From Fomitopsis serialis (lineage: Eukaryota > Basidiomycota > Agaricomycetes > Polyporales > Fomitopsidaceae), in NCBI RefSeq assembly GCF_022376445.1, contig NW_025955007.1:124001-188000 (forward strand): a stretch of DNA of 64,000 bases, in the 5' to 3' direction. Shown piece after piece: positions 61,656 to 64,000 of this stretch. Position numbers and translations under genes: made by a program. Each line of letters starts with the position of its first letter. The first letter of the stretch is position 1. The notes beneath the pieces are model-generated. The model ran no database searches, was not told the origin of the DNA, and saw only the letters and a list, made by a program, of their open reading frames with translations.

Positions 61656-61962
61656 ATTCTATCGCGAGTTGAGAGCAGGTAGAAGAGTTCCGGTAGAGAG
61701 TATTTGTGGGAAAGAGCTAAGAATGTTGGCGTCGGCGTCGGGACTCGCGACGCGACGCGACTCTGTAAGTCACGTGGTACGTGACGTCGACGCCGACAGA
61801 CTCAACGTCAACTCAACGTACTCAACGACCGCTGTTCTGTGAATAAGCCGTGTTCAATGGATTCAGGAATCAGGATAGCATCACAACAGAAGAAAATCGA
61901 CCAATAGATGTGCTGCATGTACGCATTTCAACAGCGGAGAAACGCAACGCCAGCGACAAGCC
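61656..61962. promoter_or_regulatory. MSH4 promoter / YL1 3' flank
   Basis: A 307-base gap between two minus-strand genes. A palindrome-rich GACGTCGACGCCGAC/GTCGCG stretch (61730-61800) just upstream of MSH4 could be regulatory; no known meiotic element identified. Confidence 0.35.
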
Positions 61963-63723
61963 CTAGCCAACATAACAGCCTAGGCTGTCGTTCCATACGT
62001 ACTCGTGCTCCAGGACCTTGGTCAACGTCTCATACGCAGCAACGTCTGCAAACGGCACGTTCGTTCGAGGGTCGCGGTAATTCGCCACCTTCCCAGTGAT
62101 TGGACAGCGTAGCACAGGTCGAGCTGTGTGTCTGTGAGCAATATGTCGTGTCGGCGAAGGAAGAGACGCGCGCACATAAAGGTCTCCCTTTCGACGTATA
62201 TACCCTCAGCTCTTCCCATTTGACATGGTCCCCGAACATCGCCTTCATGGTCGAGTGCCACGGAGGGCGCTGTTTCTCTTGCTGCGACAGCTCATGTATG
62301 ACGTAGTTCTTCGTGACCTTTTCTGTCCGCTCTATGGGCTCCGCGGGGCTAGGGGCCACTTGTGGCTGCGCATATTGCTGATGGTAGTAGTAGTACGGGT
62401 GTGTATACTGAGCCGACTGCGAGTACGATGTCGAAGGCGTTTGCTGGGGCTCTGGATGAGAAGCATATTGCGAGGCCGGATGTGTGTATGGTGCAGAGGA
62501 TGGAGCCTGCGGATGAGACGGAGCCGGCGGTGAATATTGTGTGTGGTAGTCCGCAGAGTACGTAGGATATTGAGGTTGTGACTGGGGAGTAGCCGAAGGA
62601 TCAGATTTCTGGAGGTCGGCATGATATGAAGCTGATACATGTAAGTACGATCTTGGTGCAGCATTCGACGCCGGCGAGCGCGTACTCTGTGGAGGAGGCG
62701 GCGGCGGCGGGTAGTACGGATATGCAGCATGGGCATATGTGTATGACGGCGGTGCGGGGGGCGGAGGCTCGACTCGCACGGTGACCTCTTCCGCTTTGCT
62801 GATCCACCGCAGGAGAGGTCCCTGCACGGCGGTGCGCACGAGACGCGCTTTCTTGCGCTTCTCTTCTTCCGTGCTGAGATACTCGCGATGTTCTTTGATG
62901 TTGCCTTCCTCCATCTTCAGCGCACGCTCGATGAGCTCACGTTGAGTCGGCAGTCGTTCGGGGGTCTTTGCTTTCTTTGGTACTGTAGACTACAGACGTA
63001 TCAGCTTATGCATTTCTGCCCCCTCAGATACGCTGAGGCATACCTTCTTCACTTCTGCGTCTTTCATGCGGCTGGCAGTCTCTGATGTATTCTGCATCGT
63101 GTGCGATCTCCGACTATGTCTCTTAGTCCCCTCTACAACTTCTCCCGTTTCCGCGTCGATGACCGAACCCATGGACACCCTCCTCTTCACTTTGCTACCG
63201 TCACGTTCCCTCGTCTGCTGGTCTTCCAGCTGCGGATTGAAAGTGGCCTTGTGGCGCGCATGCGCGGCGGCAGTTACCCTGTCCAATTTGGAACGAGCGG
63301 TCTACGGGAGTATGAGTGGTCAAACGCGCGATATGACGGACGAGCTACCTTGCGAGACCGTCTTTCATCCTCCCAAGCCTTCCTCTCCTCCAAACCATTG
63401 GTGTCCTCTTGAGCCTCCTCTTCGTCGGTGCTCTCGAAGTCAGAACCAAAGGCATCCTGTTCGTCTACGCTTGAGAGGCGAGCGTTCCATGAGCGGCGAA
63501 TATCGTACGGCGCGAGTATGCTCACCTTTCTCAACGACAAAGTCAACGTCTTCTTCCACGTCTACGCCAACATCTTCCGCGCGAAATTCAGCCAAAACCG
63601 CCTCCATCCTGCGATGTTGTTAAGATTGTGATGCTGAGCATGAAGCACGATGCTATCTGACCTGTTACCAGCAGTGCTCCGCTTTGGCCTGCGCATGACG
63701 AGCGAGTCATCGTGTTCTGCCAT
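61963..63723 (-). CDS. SWC2: YL1/Swc2 (Vps72), SWR1-complex subunit
   Basis: Exons 63662-63723, 63526-63608, 63349-63464, 63044-63301, 62176-62989 and 61963-62123; 497 residues, all in frame. N-terminal YL1 region: LVMRRPKRSTAGNRMEAVLA, then acidic FGSDFESTDEEEAQED that in the family binds H2A.Z-H2B, a basic RRSRK/KVKRR segment, and conserved LPTQRELIERALKMEEGNIK. A Pro/Tyr/Gln-rich linker of about 170 residues follows. The C-terminal YL1_C domain reads RCPITGKVANYRDPRTNVPF...LEHEYVWNDSLGCYVG. Swc2 helps the SWR1 remodeller deposit H2A.Z. Start chosen at 63723 because homologous proteins begin just before the RRPKRSTAGNR motif. Confidence 0.93.
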
Positions 63724-64000
63724 GATCAGCGCGTTGTAATACTGCTGCAGGGGTGCGAGGAGGACCGCGCGAGTGGCGGGAGCTTGAAGAGAAGAGGCGC
63801 GTGAGACACGCGCGTTGACGAACACCGGACTCTGAGGCGCTCGACGCGCCGTCTTCCCCGCGCATGCATGACCACCCAGCATGACCGCCATGGCCCGCCT
63901 CTCCAGTCCACAGCCACCTCAGGCTTTGCGTCGCTGCCTCTATGTTCACACTGCAGCTTATTCGCCCTCGATCGGCCAGTCTCATCTCTCGTTTCCACAC
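63724..64000. promoter_or_regulatory. YL1 upstream region to window edge
   Basis: Presumed promoter of the YL1 gene. Minus-strand frames run open to the edge (97 and 90 codons) but are Arg/Ser/Cys-rich and lack domain features. Confidence 0.35.

Noticed and set aside
1..64000. tRNA, rRNA or CRISPR features
   Set aside because: No cloverleaf with A and B boxes, no rRNA-like block and no regular short direct repeats were found on reading; a dedicated scan was not possible.

Overview
The window reads as nuclear DNA of a filamentous basidiomycete, most likely an agaricomycete. Genes are dense, introns are very short (mostly 50-65 bases, GT...AG) and numerous, exons of 8-12 bases occur, and several families typical of mushroom-forming fungi are present: expanded F-box proteins, DUF6534-type membrane proteins, a Bni4-like scaffold and a GH76 mannanase. 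No rRNA, tRNA, CRISPR array or intact transposon was recognised.

Layout. 0-20 kb: a tandem array of five minus-strand copies of one F-box gene, with long repeated flanks (a unit of about 5.5 kb in the left half). Copies 3 and 5 have complete reading frames, copy 2 has one single-base break, copy 4 is a pseudogene, and copy 1 runs off the left edge. A sixth, decayed copy lies at 53-54.5 kb. 21-25.8 kb: an intact FAD-dependent oxidoreductase (+) and an intact ten-exon amidase (-), tail to tail. 26.6-29.4 kb: a low-complexity Bni4/Afr1-like scaffold (+). 30-43.5 kb: a conserved housekeeping block with RNA polymerase II largest subunit RPB1 (-), ESCRT-0 subunit VPS27 (+, divergent from RPB1) and retromer subunit VPS35 (-, tail to tail with VPS27). 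44-52 kb: two multipass membrane proteins, a DUF202 protein and an alpha/beta hydrolase. 55.7-64 kb: a GH76 hydrolase (+), meiotic MSH4 (-) and the SWR1-complex subunit YL1/Swc2 (-).

Three things cut across the genes. First, the same intron in three F-box paralogues has GA instead of GT at its 5' end, although the downstream exon stays open and conserved. Second, many otherwise conserved genes, including essential RPB1, contain isolated one-base deletions, often in short G runs. These look like consensus errors and should temper any pseudogene call that rests on one frameshift. Third, RPB1 and MSH4 contain exons of only 8-12 bases at functionally central places (the CTD repeats and the Walker A loop).
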